DNA of 42,707 nucleotides, taken from the NCBI RefSeq assembly GCF_017368795.1, contig NZ_JAFNLL010000006.1, positions 1-42,707 on the forward strand. Direction: 5' to 3'. This document shows, piece by piece, positions 7,787 through 16,668 of the stretch (its first letter is position 1; each line of letters opens with the position of its first letter). The translations under genes were made by a program, and so were the position numbers. Source of the DNA: Arthrobacter cavernae. GTDB lineage: Bacteria > Actinomycetota > Actinomycetes > Actinomycetales > Micrococcaceae. The notes beneath the pieces were generated by a model. It was not told the DNA's origin and made no database searches. It saw only the letters and a program-made list of their open reading frames with translations.

Positions 7787-8743
7787 CTACGCCACGGCCG
7801 CTGCCGGTGCGGCTGCCGGTGCCGGTGCGGGGACCGTTGGGGAGTACGTGGTCGAGTCGCCCTTGATCGCCTGGCTCTGCTGGCCGTCCACGCCCACGGG
7901 GATGTCGCCGGCGATGGTCACGCGGTTGAGCTTGCGCGGCTGGCCGTCGTAGTTGTCCGGGGCGTAGTGCTGGGTGATGCGGTTGTCGAAGAGCACCAGC
8001 TGGTTCGGCTCCCAGTTCACGCGCACCACGTTCTCGGGGCGGGTCACGTAGGCCTGCAGCAGCCGGATGATGTCCTTCGACTCCGTGTTGGACAGGCCCA
8101 CGATCCGCAGCCGCTGCGCGAAGCCCCCAATGAACAATCCGCGCTCGCCGGTCAGGGGGTGGACGCGCACCACGGGGTGGGCGGTCTCGAACGTCAGCCG
8201 GGTGAATTCCTGCCGGCGCTCCTCGGCGTTCTTGTGCTCCAGGTTCTTGGGCACGGAGTAGTCGTAGCCGTTGGTGTGGATGGCCCACAGCGTGTCAGCG
8301 AAGTTCCGCAGCTCCTCCGGAAGATCCGCGTAGGCGCCGGCCGAGGACGCGATCAGGGTTTCGCCGCCGTAGGCGGGAAGGTCGATGCTGCGCAGCGTGG
8401 AGGCCTGCGGCGGGTTGACCACGAACGTGACGTCAGTGTGCCAGTTGTTGGCCGAACCGTTCTCGCTGTCCACGGGCAGGACGTTCTCCTCGCCTTCCAC
8501 GGAGGCCACGGTGGGGTGGGCCTTGGTGAGCGGGCCGAAGTGGCTGGCGAACGTCACCTGGGCTTCGTCGGAGTCGATGTTGGCTTCGCGGAACACGAGC
8601 GCCTTGTGCTCGTTCAGCGCCGCGCGGATCTGCGCCACGGTGTCCTCGCTGAGCTCCCCGCTGAGGTCGAAGCCGCGGATTTCGGCGCCGATGCGTGAGC
8701 CGAGCTTGGCAAATTCGAGTTTGGTTTCGGTAATGGCGGACAT
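7787..8743 (-). CDS. tauD: TauD/TfdA family alpha-ketoglutarate-dependent dioxygenase
   Basis: An iron(II)/alpha-ketoglutarate dioxygenase of 318 residues that probably hydroxylates taurine or an alkyl sulfonate or sulfate ester to release sulfite or sulfate. The metal triad is visible: His102 and Asp104 in NNWHTDVTF and His259 in RITQHYAPDNYDG. Arg270/Arg274 in the following segment are candidates for binding the cosubstrate. The C-terminus carries a Pro/Ala-rich tail (TVPAPAPAAAPAAAVA) coded by short GC repeats. I chose ATG 8743 because AAGGA precedes it at good spacing; an upstream TTG at 8791 is unsupported. It is the last gene of the sulfonate uptake operon, 55 bp after the permease. Taurine versus alkylsulfate cannot be separated from sequence alone. 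Confidence 0.9.
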   Translation of the reverse strand: MSAITETKLEFAKLGSRIGAEIRGFDLSGELSEDTVAQIRAALNEHKALVFREANIDSDEAQVTFASHFGPLTKAHPTVASVEGEENVLPVDSENGSANNWHTDVTFVVNPPQASTLRSIDLPAYGGETLIASSAGAYADLPEELRNFADTLWAIHTNGYDYSVPKNLEHKNAEERRQEFTRLTFETAHPVVRVHPLTGERGLFIGGFAQRLRIVGLSNTESKDIIRLLQAYVTRPENVVRVNWEPNQLVLFDNRITQHYAPDNYDGQPRKLNRVTIAGDIPVGVDGQQSQAIKGDSTTYSPTVPAPAPAAAPAAAVA

Positions 8744-8798
8744 GGTTTGTTCCTTACTGTTGTGGTGTTGTGTTTCGGATGGGTTGGTCAAAAAGACT

Positions 8799-9713
8799 TC
8801 ATGCAGCGTCGGCCCCGACGGCGGTCCGCCAGCGGGAGAAATGCCGTTCCAGGGCGACCAGGAGGAAGTTCACGGCCAGGCCAAGCAGCGAGACAGTGAG
8901 TATGCCGGCGTACATGTCCGGGATGAGGAAGCTGCTCTGCGCGTTGACGATCAGGTAGCCGAGCCCGGCCTTCGCCCCCACCATTTCCGCGGCGATGAGC
9001 ACCAGGATGGACGCTGTTCCGGCCATCCGGATGCCCGTAAAAATGGTGGGCACGGCCGAGGGCAGGATGACCTTCTGGAAGAGCCGGAAGCTGTTCAGGC
9101 CCAGGGAGCGGGCAGCCCGGATCAGCAGCGGGTCCACGGTCTTCACGTCGGCGATCGTGTTGAGCAGCACCGGGAAGAACGCCGCATAGGCCACGATGCT
9201 GATCTTGGATTCCTCCCCGATGCCCAGCAGCAGCGTGAACACGGGAAGCAGTGCCAGCGCCGCGGTGTTGCGGAACAGCTCCAGCAGCGGGTTGAGCACG
9301 GCATTCAGCCGCCCGTACCAGGCAATGAGCAGGCCCAGGGAGACGCCGGCCGCCAGCGCCGTGCCGAAGCCGGCCACGGAGCGCGTGAGGCTCGCCGCGA
9401 TGTGTCCCTGGATGGACCCGGTCTCGAAGAGCCTGCCCCACGCCGCGAGCACCTCATGCAGCGGCGGAAGGAAGACCCGCGTGGACGGGCTCGCCAGGTA
9501 CGTCGGCCCCAGTTCCCACAGTGCCAGGAAAGCCAGGATGGCCGCGGACTTCCACACGAGGGAACCCGCGCGGGCGGCGGCGGTCCCCGCGGCGGCGAGC
9601 ACCGCCGTCGTGCGCTGCTGTGCGGTCCAGCCGGCCAGAGCGGAGGGCCCGACGGCGGCCGCCGCCTGGGGTGCGGCCGGTGCCTTCGGCTCGCGGATCA
9701 GGGTTGTGCTCAT
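8799..9713 (-). CDS. Sulfonate-type ABC transporter permease (SsuC/TauC family)
   Basis: A 304-residue permease of the nitrate/sulfonate/taurine class. About six membrane segments follow a roughly 50-residue alanine-rich N-terminus, the first near LVWKSAAILAFLALWE. The ATPase-contacting loop falls around ADVKTVDPLLIRAARSLG. The start ATG at 9713 overlaps the ATPase gene's stop (TGATG, sharing base 9713), so translation is coupled. It forms a transporter with the two upstream genes, and the dioxygenase gene follows. Confidence 0.92.
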   Translation of the reverse strand: MSTTLIREPKAPAAPQAAAAVGPSALAGWTAQQRTTAVLAAAGTAAARAGSLVWKSAAILAFLALWELGPTYLASPSTRVFLPPLHEVLAAWGRLFETGSIQGHIAASLTRSVAGFGTALAAGVSLGLLIAWYGRLNAVLNPLLELFRNTAALALLPVFTLLLGIGEESKISIVAYAAFFPVLLNTIADVKTVDPLLIRAARSLGLNSFRLFQKVILPSAVPTIFTGIRMAGTASILVLIAAEMVGAKAGLGYLIVNAQSSFLIPDMYAGILTVSLLGLAVNFLLVALERHFSRWRTAVGADAA

Positions 9714-10648
9714 CAGGCGGCGCTCCTTTCGGGGAGGGTTTCGTGCGTGGCGGAGGACGGTTCGTCCGGGGCGGTGCCGTCCGGCAGGATCTTGCGGTGC
9801 CCGGCGTCATGGGCCAGGCGGACCTCGTCGTGCAGGAGCGTCCACACCTTGTGGCGCTGCTCCACGAAGGCCGGGTGCGAGCGGATGTCGTCCGCGCCGT
9901 CCCGGTCCGGGATGTCCACCTCCACGATTTCCTTGAGCCGGCCGGGACGGGCACTGAGCACCGCCACCCGCTGGCCCAGGTACACGGCCTCGTCGATGCC
10001 GTGGGTGATGAACACGATGGTCTTGCCCGTGGCCTTCCAGATCCGCAGCAGCTCGTCCTGCAGCTGTTCGCGGGTCTGGGCGTCGAGGGCCGCGAACGGC
10101 TCATCCATCAGGAGGACATCCGGCTCATAGGCGAGGCTCCGTGCAATGGCCACGCGCTGCTTCATACCGCCGGACAACTCATGCGGGTAGCGGTCCTCGA
10201 AGCCCGCCAGGCCCACCAGCTCCAGGTACTCCCGGGCCTTCGCCGCGCGCTCGCGGCGGTTCGGCTTCCTGCCGTCCGCGCCCTTGCCCTCCAGCCCGAT
10301 CGACACATTGGCCGAGGCCGTGCGCCAGGGGAAGAGCGCGTACTGCTGGAACACCACGGCCCGGTCCTTGCCCGGCCCGGTGACGGGCTTGCCGTCCACC
10401 AGGACCTCGCCCGACGTCGGGCTGGAGAGCCCCGCGAGCAGGTCCAGCAGGGTGGTCTTGCCGGAGCCGCTGGGCCCCACCAGGGTGAGGAATTCGCCGT
10501 CGCGCACGTCCAGGCTGAGCGAATCAATGGCGGTGAGCGTGCTGGCGTTTGCCTGCCCGGGGCGGGCCTTGGGGCGGGCCCCGGAACCCTTGCCAGGCCG
10601 GACGGTGAACTGTTTGGTGACGCCGCGGAGGCTGATCTTGGCGGTCAT
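9713..10648 (-). CDS. Sulfonate-type ABC transporter ATP-binding protein (SsuB/TauB family)
   Basis: A 311-residue ABC ATPase energising the permease encoded next to it. Visible motifs are Walker A GPSGSGKTT (about residues 58-66), signature LSGGMKQR, Walker B LLMDEPFAALD and the switch histidine in FITHGID. A Gly/Lys/Arg-rich insert (about residues 19-35) sits between the first beta strand and Walker A, and the C-terminus extends about 50 residues past the usual end. The start lies 2 bp after the binding-protein stop; AAGGGA overlapping that stop acts as the ribosome site. Confidence 0.93.
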   Translation of the reverse strand: MTAKISLRGVTKQFTVRPGKGSGARPKARPGQANASTLTAIDSLSLDVRDGEFLTLVGPSGSGKTTLLDLLAGLSSPTSGEVLVDGKPVTGPGKDRAVVFQQYALFPWRTASANVSIGLEGKGADGRKPNRRERAAKAREYLELVGLAGFEDRYPHELSGGMKQRVAIARSLAYEPDVLLMDEPFAALDAQTREQLQDELLRIWKATGKTIVFITHGIDEAVYLGQRVAVLSARPGRLKEIVEVDIPDRDGADDIRSHPAFVEQRHKVWTLLHDEVRLAHDAGHRKILPDGTAPDEPSSATHETLPERSAA

Positions 10649-10650
10649 GG

Positions 10651-11685
10651 CTATCCCTTCTTCGCGTTTTCCGGCGCGAGATTGTTGAACTGGTTTGTGT
10701 AGTACTTGGCGGTGGTGAGTTCGTCCTTGACGATCCCGCTGGTCGTGAGCCAGGCGGCCCAGCGGGTGAAGTCCTGGTCCTTGACCACGCCGTTGTCCGG
10801 CACGCCCGGGCTCTTCCAGTACTGCAGGTTGGCGGTGCTTTCATTGCGGCCGCGGGCGTCGATGATCTTCTTGAAGCGGGCGATCACTTCCTCCCGAGGC
10901 GTCTCGGTCTCCCACTTGATGGCCTTGGCAATTGCTGTGGCGAACGTCCGCGCCGTGCTGGGGTTCTTCTCCAGGAAGTCGTTGCGAAGGACGATCTGGC
11001 CGCCGGCGAACGATCCAAAGAGCTCGACGTCGCTGAACAAGGAGCGCAGCCCGCCTGCCTCGACGGCCCGGTCCTGCAGCACGCCGCCCAAGGTGCCCGC
11101 GTCCACCTGGCCGCGCCGGATGGCTTCCTCGGTGTCGTTGGGTGCCAGTGGCACCAGTTGGACCTGCTTGATCTCGTCCTGGCTGAGGCCGTTCTTGCTC
11201 AGGTACGTGTTGATGACGGCCTCGTGGTGCGCGCCCAGGGTGTTGACGGCGATCTTCTTGCCGATCAGGTCACGGGGCGCCTTGATGGGGCTGTCGGCCT
11301 TGACGTAGTAGCCGCTGAACGTCTTGTCGTCCGAGCCGTAGTAGTTCACCACAGCCGTGACCGGGGCGCCCGCCTCGATGAGCTTCACCACGGCCCCGGC
11401 GAACGCCCCGCCGATGTCGGTCTGGCTGGTGGCCGCCGACTGGATGTCCTGCGGGCCGCTGGTGGTGTTGCCCACCCACTTGAGGCTGACATCGCCCAGG
11501 TACCCGAGGTCCTGTGCCAGTTCGGGGAGCGTGACGTTGTTGGCCGAGCCTTGGTAGCGGAGTTCCTTGACCTCGGTGCCGGCCTGCGCGGCGCTGCCCG
11601 CCTCGGCAGCTCCGCCGCAGCCGGACACCGTCAGCGCAAGTACGACGGCGGCCGCGACGCTCAGCAGGGGCAGGTGCAGTTTCAT
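10651..11685 (-). CDS. Aliphatic sulfonate ABC transporter binding lipoprotein (SsuA-like)
   Basis: A 344-residue periplasmic-type binding lipoprotein. The signal sequence is MKLHLPLLSVAAAVVLALTV followed by lipobox VSGC with the lipidated Cys near residue 23. The mature protein has features of the SsuA/THI5-like family, such as LRYQGSANNVTLPELA and TSQTDIGGAFAGA. First gene of the minus-strand operon binding protein, ATPase, permease, dioxygenase, which together import and desulfonate organosulfur compounds. I chose ATG 11685 because it begins the signal peptide; the frame stays open to 11910 but that part has no coding character. The ribosome site (GGAAAG) is distant and weak. Four phased GGAAA repeats lie 110-145 bp upstream. 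Confidence 0.9.
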   Translation of the reverse strand: MKLHLPLLSVAAAVVLALTVSGCGGAAEAGSAAQAGTEVKELRYQGSANNVTLPELAQDLGYLGDVSLKWVGNTTSGPQDIQSAATSQTDIGGAFAGAVVKLIEAGAPVTAVVNYYGSDDKTFSGYYVKADSPIKAPRDLIGKKIAVNTLGAHHEAVINTYLSKNGLSQDEIKQVQLVPLAPNDTEEAIRRGQVDAGTLGGVLQDRAVEAGGLRSLFSDVELFGSFAGGQIVLRNDFLEKNPSTARTFATAIAKAIKWETETPREEVIARFKKIIDARGRNESTANLQYWKSPGVPDNGVVKDQDFTRWAAWLTTSGIVKDELTTAKYYTNQFNNLAPENAKKG

Positions 11686-12064
11686 GGGAGCTACTTTCCG
11701 GGGAGGGGATGTGGTTGGTCCGGTGCGGATGTGCTTGCCGGTGGGAACGATGTAAGCGCATCCCGGGGGCGGCTGGGAAGCCCGCAGGTAACCCTCGGAA
11801 ACCGCGGGAAATCCCGGGAAACGGCAGGAAACCGGGCGCCATCCGGGGCAATCTGATGACACAAGTCGCGGTGCGGCGCCGTGTGTCGGCCGGCCTTCAT
11901 GGGAGGTCACCGAACGTCAGGAAGGCGTCCCTCCGGGTCTTCCCGGGGAGGGGCGGCTGTGCCACGATGGGCACCAAGCCGCCGGGCCGCGGCACGAGGA
12001 TCTTGGACGCGGGCCGAGGGCTGCTTTGCTGCTCGATGTCCCTTCGAGAGTCAGGAACAGTGCC
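11686..12064. other. Intergenic region between sulfonate operon and guanine deaminase
   Basis: A 379-bp divergent intergenic region. It holds the 10-bp-phased GGAAA repeats (11797-11831). It also holds an imperfect hairpin of CCCTCC-GGG against CCCGGGGAGGG near 11928-11954. I see no convincing gene here; the open frames covering it are extensions or shadows. The promoters of both flanking genes must lie here but I could not place them with confidence. Confidence 0.5.
11797..11831. repeat. Four GGAAA direct repeats at exact 10-bp spacing
   Basis: GGAAA (TTTCC on the minus strand) starts at 11797, 11807, 11817 and 11827, each 10 bp from the next, in flanks rich in CG and CCGG. Sites on one face of the helix are typical of cooperative regulator binding. 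It lies about 110-145 bp upstream of the sulfonate binding-protein start, so a sulfur-starvation activator or repressor site is one possibility. That role is inference. Confidence 0.4.
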
Positions 12065-13483
12065 ATGTCCCGGAAAGCGATCCGCGGAACCTTCGTCGAC
12101 TTCATTGACGATCCCTGGACGCACGTGGGGCATGAGCAGGACGCGGCCCGTTTCTTCGCGGACGGACTCCTGGTCATCGAGGACGGGATCATCACCGCCT
12201 TCGGCGCGTATGCCGAACTCTCCGGGACGTACCGAGACGTGGAGACCATCGAGATCCGTGACCGCCTGATCCTGCCCGGGTTCATCGACGGCCACATCCA
12301 CGTGCCGCAGACCCGCATCCTGGGTGCCTACGGGGAACAGCTGCTGCCGTGGCTGAAGAAATGGGTCTTCCCCGAGGAACGCAAGTACCGTGACCGCGGC
12401 TACGCGAAGGAGGGCGTTTCGCACTTCTTCGACAACCTGCTGGCCTCCGGCACCACCACGTGCCAGGCCTTCACCACCAGCACCGCCGTCTGCGCCGAAG
12501 AAGTCTTCGAGGAAGCCGCTCGCCGGAACATGAGGGTCATCACGGGCATCACCGGCATCGACCGGAATGCCCCCGAGTGGTTCACCATTTCACCCGGGGA
12601 CTTCTATACGGAAAGCACGGAGCTCATCAGGAAGTACCACGGGGTGGGGCGGAACCTCTATGCGATCACACCCCGCTTTGCCTTCGGCGCCTCGGAGGAA
12701 CTGCTGGACGCCTGCCGCAGGCTCAAGACGGAGCATCCCGATCTCTGGGTACACACGCACATCTCGGAGAACCCGGCCGAGATCCGCGGCGTGGCGGCGA
12801 TGTTCGGGGACTGCCCCGATTATCTGGCGGTGTACGAGAAATTCGGGCTGGTGGGGCCCAAGTTCACCGGCGGGCATGGCGTCTGGCTCACGGACGACGA
12901 ATTCCGGCGGCTCTCCGCCGCCGGCGCCGCAGTGACGTTCTGCGCTGGCTCGAATCTCTACCTGGGCAGCGGCCTGTTCCGCCTCGGCCGCGCCACGGAC
13001 CCCCAGCACCGGGTGCTGATGACCATGGGAACCGACGTCGGCGGCGGGAACCGCTTCAGCCTCCTGAACACCCTGGAAGAGGCCTACAAGGTGGGCATGC
13101 TGAACAGCACCGTCCTGGACGGCAGCATCGATCCACGGCAGCAGGACCTGGCCGAGTCGGAGCGCAACAAGCTCTCGCCGTACCGGGCCTTCTATTCGAT
13201 CACCAAGGGCGGCGCCGAGGCCCTGTACCTTGACCAGTTGGTGGGCAGCTTCGACGCCGGCAAGGAGGCCGACTTCGTGGTGCTGGACTGGAACGGCGGC
13301 CCCCCGGCCACCGCCTGGCACATGAGCCTCCTCGTGGAGGACGGCGGGCCGCAGGACATCGCGACGGCGGCTGAGCTTCTGTTCGGCATCATGATGGTGG
13401 GCGACGACCGCGCCGTCGACGAGACCTGGGTGATGGGCGAGCGGGCCTACAAGAAGGCCTCGTCCGAGAAAGCTTCGTCATGA
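12065..13483 (+). CDS. guaD: Guanine deaminase
   Basis: A 472-residue metal-dependent amidohydrolase converting guanine to xanthine and ammonia in purine salvage or catabolism. Zinc ligands visible are His77 and His79 in GFIDGHIHV, the His in WVHTHISEN, the His in GGHGVW and the Asp in GTDVGGG. The guanine deaminase signature PQTRILGAYGEQLLPWL follows the HxH motif, which separates it from other amidohydrolases. I chose ATG 12065 because AGGAA lies about 8 nt upstream. The C-terminus ends KASSE-KASS, apparently a 15-bp duplication including the stop. Its TGA overlaps by 4 bp (ATGA) the start of the large membrane lipase gene, so the two are translated together. Confidence 0.92.
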   Translation: MSRKAIRGTFVDFIDDPWTHVGHEQDAARFFADGLLVIEDGIITAFGAYAELSGTYRDVETIEIRDRLILPGFIDGHIHVPQTRILGAYGEQLLPWLKKWVFPEERKYRDRGYAKEGVSHFFDNLLASGTTTCQAFTTSTAVCAEEVFEEAARRNMRVITGITGIDRNAPEWFTISPGDFYTESTELIRKYHGVGRNLYAITPRFAFGASEELLDACRRLKTEHPDLWVHTHISENPAEIRGVAAMFGDCPDYLAVYEKFGLVGPKFTGGHGVWLTDDEFRRLSAAGAAVTFCAGSNLYLGSGLFRLGRATDPQHRVLMTMGTDVGGGNRFSLLNTLEEAYKVGMLNSTVLDGSIDPRQQDLAESERNKLSPYRAFYSITKGGAEALYLDQLVGSFDAGKEADFVVLDWNGGPPATAWHMSLLVEDGGPQDIATAAELLFGIMMVGDDRAVDETWVMGERAYKKASSEKASS

Positions 13484-16400
13484 CGGCGGCGGCAGCCGAA
13501 GCGCTGGAGGGAGCAGCCCATGGCCGCGTACTCCGCTGGAAAACCGCCACCTGGATTGTTGTTGCACTGGCATTGTGGCTGGCCATGGCGGAACTGGACC
13601 GGCTCATTGCCGGGCTGATTGTGTCCGGCGAGAGCAGGCGCATCGCGGACGTCGTCGGAGTGGCCGCTTTTGAAAGCCGGGACAGCTGGGAGCTCTGGAG
13701 CCGCCTGGATCCGCAGGACGGGCCGCGGCTGTCGGTCCTGATCCGCATCCACGCAGGCCTGGACCTCCTCTTCGCTGCCAGCTATGTCTGGCTTCTGTGG
13801 CGCCTGGTCAGGCCACGCTGGCAACTGGGAATCGTCGCCGGAGTCATTGCGCTCGCCGAGCTGGCAGAAGCTGCTTTCCTGATGATTGGTGCCGCCGCTG
13901 TGCAGAATCACGAAACGGCATGGGTCGGAAGTGCTCTCGCCGGGGCCTCCCTCATCAAGTGGCTCACTTTGCTCTTCTTCCTCCTCTGCTGCCTGGCGGT
14001 TCCGGGCGTGCGGACGCGGGTCCTGGGCGGGATCCGGAGGATCGCACTGGCGCTGCATTTCCAGCGACTGTCGGCCGCCGTCGTGGCAGTGATTGCAGTA
14101 CTGGCACTCCTGCCCATCCCCGGTGTCAACGACCAGATGCCCGATTCCCAGCGGCTCTGGGCCGTCGAAGGGCTGCTCAGTCCCAGCTGGTTGAGCACTG
14201 CCGTCCTTGTGGCAGCCGTGACCATCGGATTGTTTGTCCTGGGCCGGCGGCGATCCGATCTGGCCTGGAAGCTGTGGGAGCAGGGCGAGGTTCCTGACGG
14301 CGATCCCGGCCGCCTGTGGTGGATGATCGGTCCGCTGGCCGTCCTGGCGGGGATCATCTGGGCTGCGGTTGGCAACGGGCAACTCGCCTGGTTCCAGATC
14401 CTGCTGTTCGTGCTTCCTCCGCTGGCCCTGCTCGCCGTTTCCGTGTGGCTTCCCTCTCCGGCGCTTGCTCCTGTCACCCGGGACCAGGAACGTGCCTTGG
14501 ATGCCTGGTGCGGCGGCGACAACCTCGCCGTCGCGCTGCTGGCAGTCTCGGGACTTGCCGGCGTCAGATCGTTCACCGGCCCGGTGGCCAAGGAGCTGAT
14601 TCAGCCAGGGAAGACCGGCATCGGCTGGGCCGTGTTCTTTCTGGCCGTCGGAGCTCTGCTGGCTGTGGCGGCGTACCCTTTCAAGGCGTTTGTCGTCCGG
14701 CGGATCATGAAGCGGGCACCATCCGGTGCGGGCTTGGGCGCCTTGTCCGGGTGGCTGAATCCAAGCGGAGGATCGCCGGAGGCCTTCAAGAAGTGGCTGC
14801 TGGCGCTTTTCGTTCTCGCCGTGCTTTTCCTGACGGCCTTGGCCGTCTGGCCCGGTCCCGTGACGAAAGTCACAGGCGTTTCCGCCACCGCAGTGGGAGG
14901 CATCGGTTCGTGGGCGCTCGTCATCGGCTTCCTCATTGTCCTGGTCCAGGACCAAAAGCCGCTGGAGATCTTCCAGCGCATGAAACTCACCGCCAATCCC
15001 GTCCTGACCCTCCTCGCCGTGGTCCTGGCCATCGGCCAGATCAACGGGGGAAGCGCGCAGGTCCATGCCCTGAGGCAATCAGGGGAAACGGCGGGAGCCA
15101 CGCGACTGGACATCCAGGGCCGGTTCGCCGAATGGCTGGGAACAAGCAAGCCATGCGAGCAGGATGCCGGCGGGGGAAAGAGTGTCAGGCCCATGCTTCT
15201 GCTCGCGTCCGAGGGCGGCGGCATCCGGGCGGCCAGCTGGACGGCACGGGTCCTTGCCGAACTCGCAGACGCTGACGCGCAGTGTGGCCCCGTGGCGACG
15301 CTGGCTTCGAGCGGGGTCAGTGGCGGCTCCCTGGGCCTGGCCCTGGTCAACCTCTATGGTTCGGGCCCCGCCATGGTCGGGGCGGTGGACGCCGTCTCGG
15401 CACCCGATGCCCTGGCCGCAGGCGTGGCGGGGGCCATCGTCGGGGACCTGGTGGCCGGAGGCGCCGGCGTAATGTTGCCCACGGACCAGGGTGCCGGCTG
15501 GCAGTGGCACGACCGCGCAGGGCTGATGGAAACCTTCTGGGAGTCGCAGGCAGACAAGCTGGGCGAACCTTTCAGTGTTTCCACAAGAGGGCCGGCAGGG
15601 GCCCTGCTCCTCAATTCCACGGCGAGCGGCTCTGGATGCCGGCTGCTTGTCAGCCAGTTGGACCTCGCCACGGCAACGCCGGATCCGCGGAAGCCCGGGT
15701 GCACCGCAACGGAAGGCCAAGCGGTCACCCTTGATCTCCTGGAAGCCGGGCAGTTCTGCAACACGCAGCTCAACTGGTCCACGGCGGTGGGCCTATCGGC
15801 CAGATTCCCGATCATTTCCCCGGCTGGCCGGGTCTTCTACCCCGGAAACGGCCCGGCAGGCTCGGAGCCGTCATGCCCGGATGACCCGGGCAAGGCGTCG
15901 TCGCTGCAGGCCATCGACGGCGGCTATGCGGAAGGATCCGGCCTGGGCACCATTGCGGACCTGTGGTGGGAGCTCAGCGCCGTCGTGGCGCAACACAATC
16001 GGGATGTGGAACTTTCAAAGCCATTGGCGGAGCGGCTGACCCCGGTGGGGGAGGCTCAGAACTCCTTCGTCCTGCCGGTGTTCGTCTACATCCGCAACTC
16101 CCCGGGCTCCGACGTCGCACGGGCCATCCCGAAGCCCGTTTCCGAACTCGCCGTCCCCGTGGCAGGGATCAAGGCCAAGGATGCGCAGTCCGACGCCGCT
16201 GCCTGGAAACAGCGGCTCCAGGACGGTGCCGGTGTTTGTGAACTGCCCGTGCCGGCCACAGCACCCGTGCCGGCCACAGGAAACGACAAGCAGGCAGGCC
16301 CGGATTGCCTGGAGGCCACGTCTGCACTGGCCAGTCCGCTTGGCACCAACAGGGTGGTCGAAGTCGCCCCGAACAGCGAACCGGCCATCGACCCGCCACT

Positions 16401-16530
16401 GGGCTGGACCCTCTCGGCGTTTTCCATCGAGCGACTGGAAACGGCGATGGCCACCGAAAAGCACCCCTGCGGGCCGGACGGGGCAGGCTGCAGCGATTTC
16501 AGGAAACTGCTGGACATCCTCTCCCGTTGA
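13480..16530 (+). CDS. Polytopic membrane protein with C-terminal patatin-like phospholipase domain
   Basis: A 1016-residue protein not matched to a named family as a whole. Residues 1-540 contain about 12 hydrophobic membrane spans, for example ATWIVVALALWLAMA, WLTLLFFLLCCLAV and PVLTLLAVVLAIGQ. From about 565 the sequence resembles patatin-like acyl hydrolases: oxyanion-loop-like EGGGIRAASW (578-587), nucleophile elbow GVSGG with Ser614, and catalytic Asp813 in AIDGGYAEGSG. A membrane-bound phospholipase or lysophospholipase is inferred. The lipase part contains cysteines and a long Ala/Pro/Gly-rich insert with the repeat PVPATA/PVPATG. The start overlaps the guanine deaminase stop (ATGA). 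Third-position GC looks lower than in neighbours, suggesting accessory origin. Confidence 0.75.
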   Translation: MTAAAAEALEGAAHGRVLRWKTATWIVVALALWLAMAELDRLIAGLIVSGESRRIADVVGVAAFESRDSWELWSRLDPQDGPRLSVLIRIHAGLDLLFAASYVWLLWRLVRPRWQLGIVAGVIALAELAEAAFLMIGAAAVQNHETAWVGSALAGASLIKWLTLLFFLLCCLAVPGVRTRVLGGIRRIALALHFQRLSAAVVAVIAVLALLPIPGVNDQMPDSQRLWAVEGLLSPSWLSTAVLVAAVTIGLFVLGRRRSDLAWKLWEQGEVPDGDPGRLWWMIGPLAVLAGIIWAAVGNGQLAWFQILLFVLPPLALLAVSVWLPSPALAPVTRDQERALDAWCGGDNLAVALLAVSGLAGVRSFTGPVAKELIQPGKTGIGWAVFFLAVGALLAVAAYPFKAFVVRRIMKRAPSGAGLGALSGWLNPSGGSPEAFKKWLLALFVLAVLFLTALAVWPGPVTKVTGVSATAVGGIGSWALVIGFLIVLVQDQKPLEIFQRMKLTANPVLTLLAVVLAIGQINGGSAQVHALRQSGETAGATRLDIQGRFAEWLGTSKPCEQDAGGGKSVRPMLLLASEGGGIRAASWTARVLAELADADAQCGPVATLASSGVSGGSLGLALVNLYGSGPAMVGAVDAVSAPDALAAGVAGAIVGDLVAGGAGVMLPTDQGAGWQWHDRAGLMETFWESQADKLGEPFSVSTRGPAGALLLNSTASGSGCRLLVSQLDLATATPDPRKPGCTATEGQAVTLDLLEAGQFCNTQLNWSTAVGLSARFPIISPAGRVFYPGNGPAGSEPSCPDDPGKASSLQAIDGGYAEGSGLGTIADLWWELSAVVAQHNRDVELSKPLAERLTPVGEAQNSFVLPVFVYIRNSPGSDVARAIPKPVSELAVPVAGIKAKDAQSDAAAWKQRLQDGAGVCELPVPATAPVPATGNDKQAGPDCLEATSALASPLGTNRVVEVAPNSEPAIDPPLGWTLSAFSIERLETAMATEKHPCGPDGAGCSDFRKLLDILSR
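16246..16281 (+). repeat. 18-bp in-frame tandem duplication in the lipase gene
   Basis: Two consecutive copies of an 18-bp unit beginning CCCGTGCCGGCCACAG, differing at one base, encode PVPATA then PVPATG. The near identity suggests a recent slippage duplication in a surface loop of the lipase domain. Confidence 0.8.
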
Positions 16531-16653
16531 AGCACACCTGACACCCACCTGACGCCCCCGATAAAGCCCCCCGCACCCTGGTCACATGGCCTTTAGTTCG
16601 TATTGCTACTCACACGCGGAGCGATTTCTTCGCCGCGGCGGCGGCTGGCCGGA

Positions 16654-16668
16654 TACGGTAGATACATG
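16654..16668 (+). promoter_or_regulatory. Probable leaderless promoter of the CitE-like gene
   Basis: The -10-like hexamer TACGGT (16654-16659) is followed by exactly 6 nt and the ATG at 16666, with no ribosome site. This geometry places transcription start at or next to the A of the ATG. I see no clear -35 box. Confidence 0.6.

Noticed and set aside
13447..15078. 543-codon open frame antisense to the lipase gene, plus similar antisense frames over ppk and the glucosidase
   Set aside because: No domain or ribosome site; composition is that of the reverse complement of a high-GC gene.
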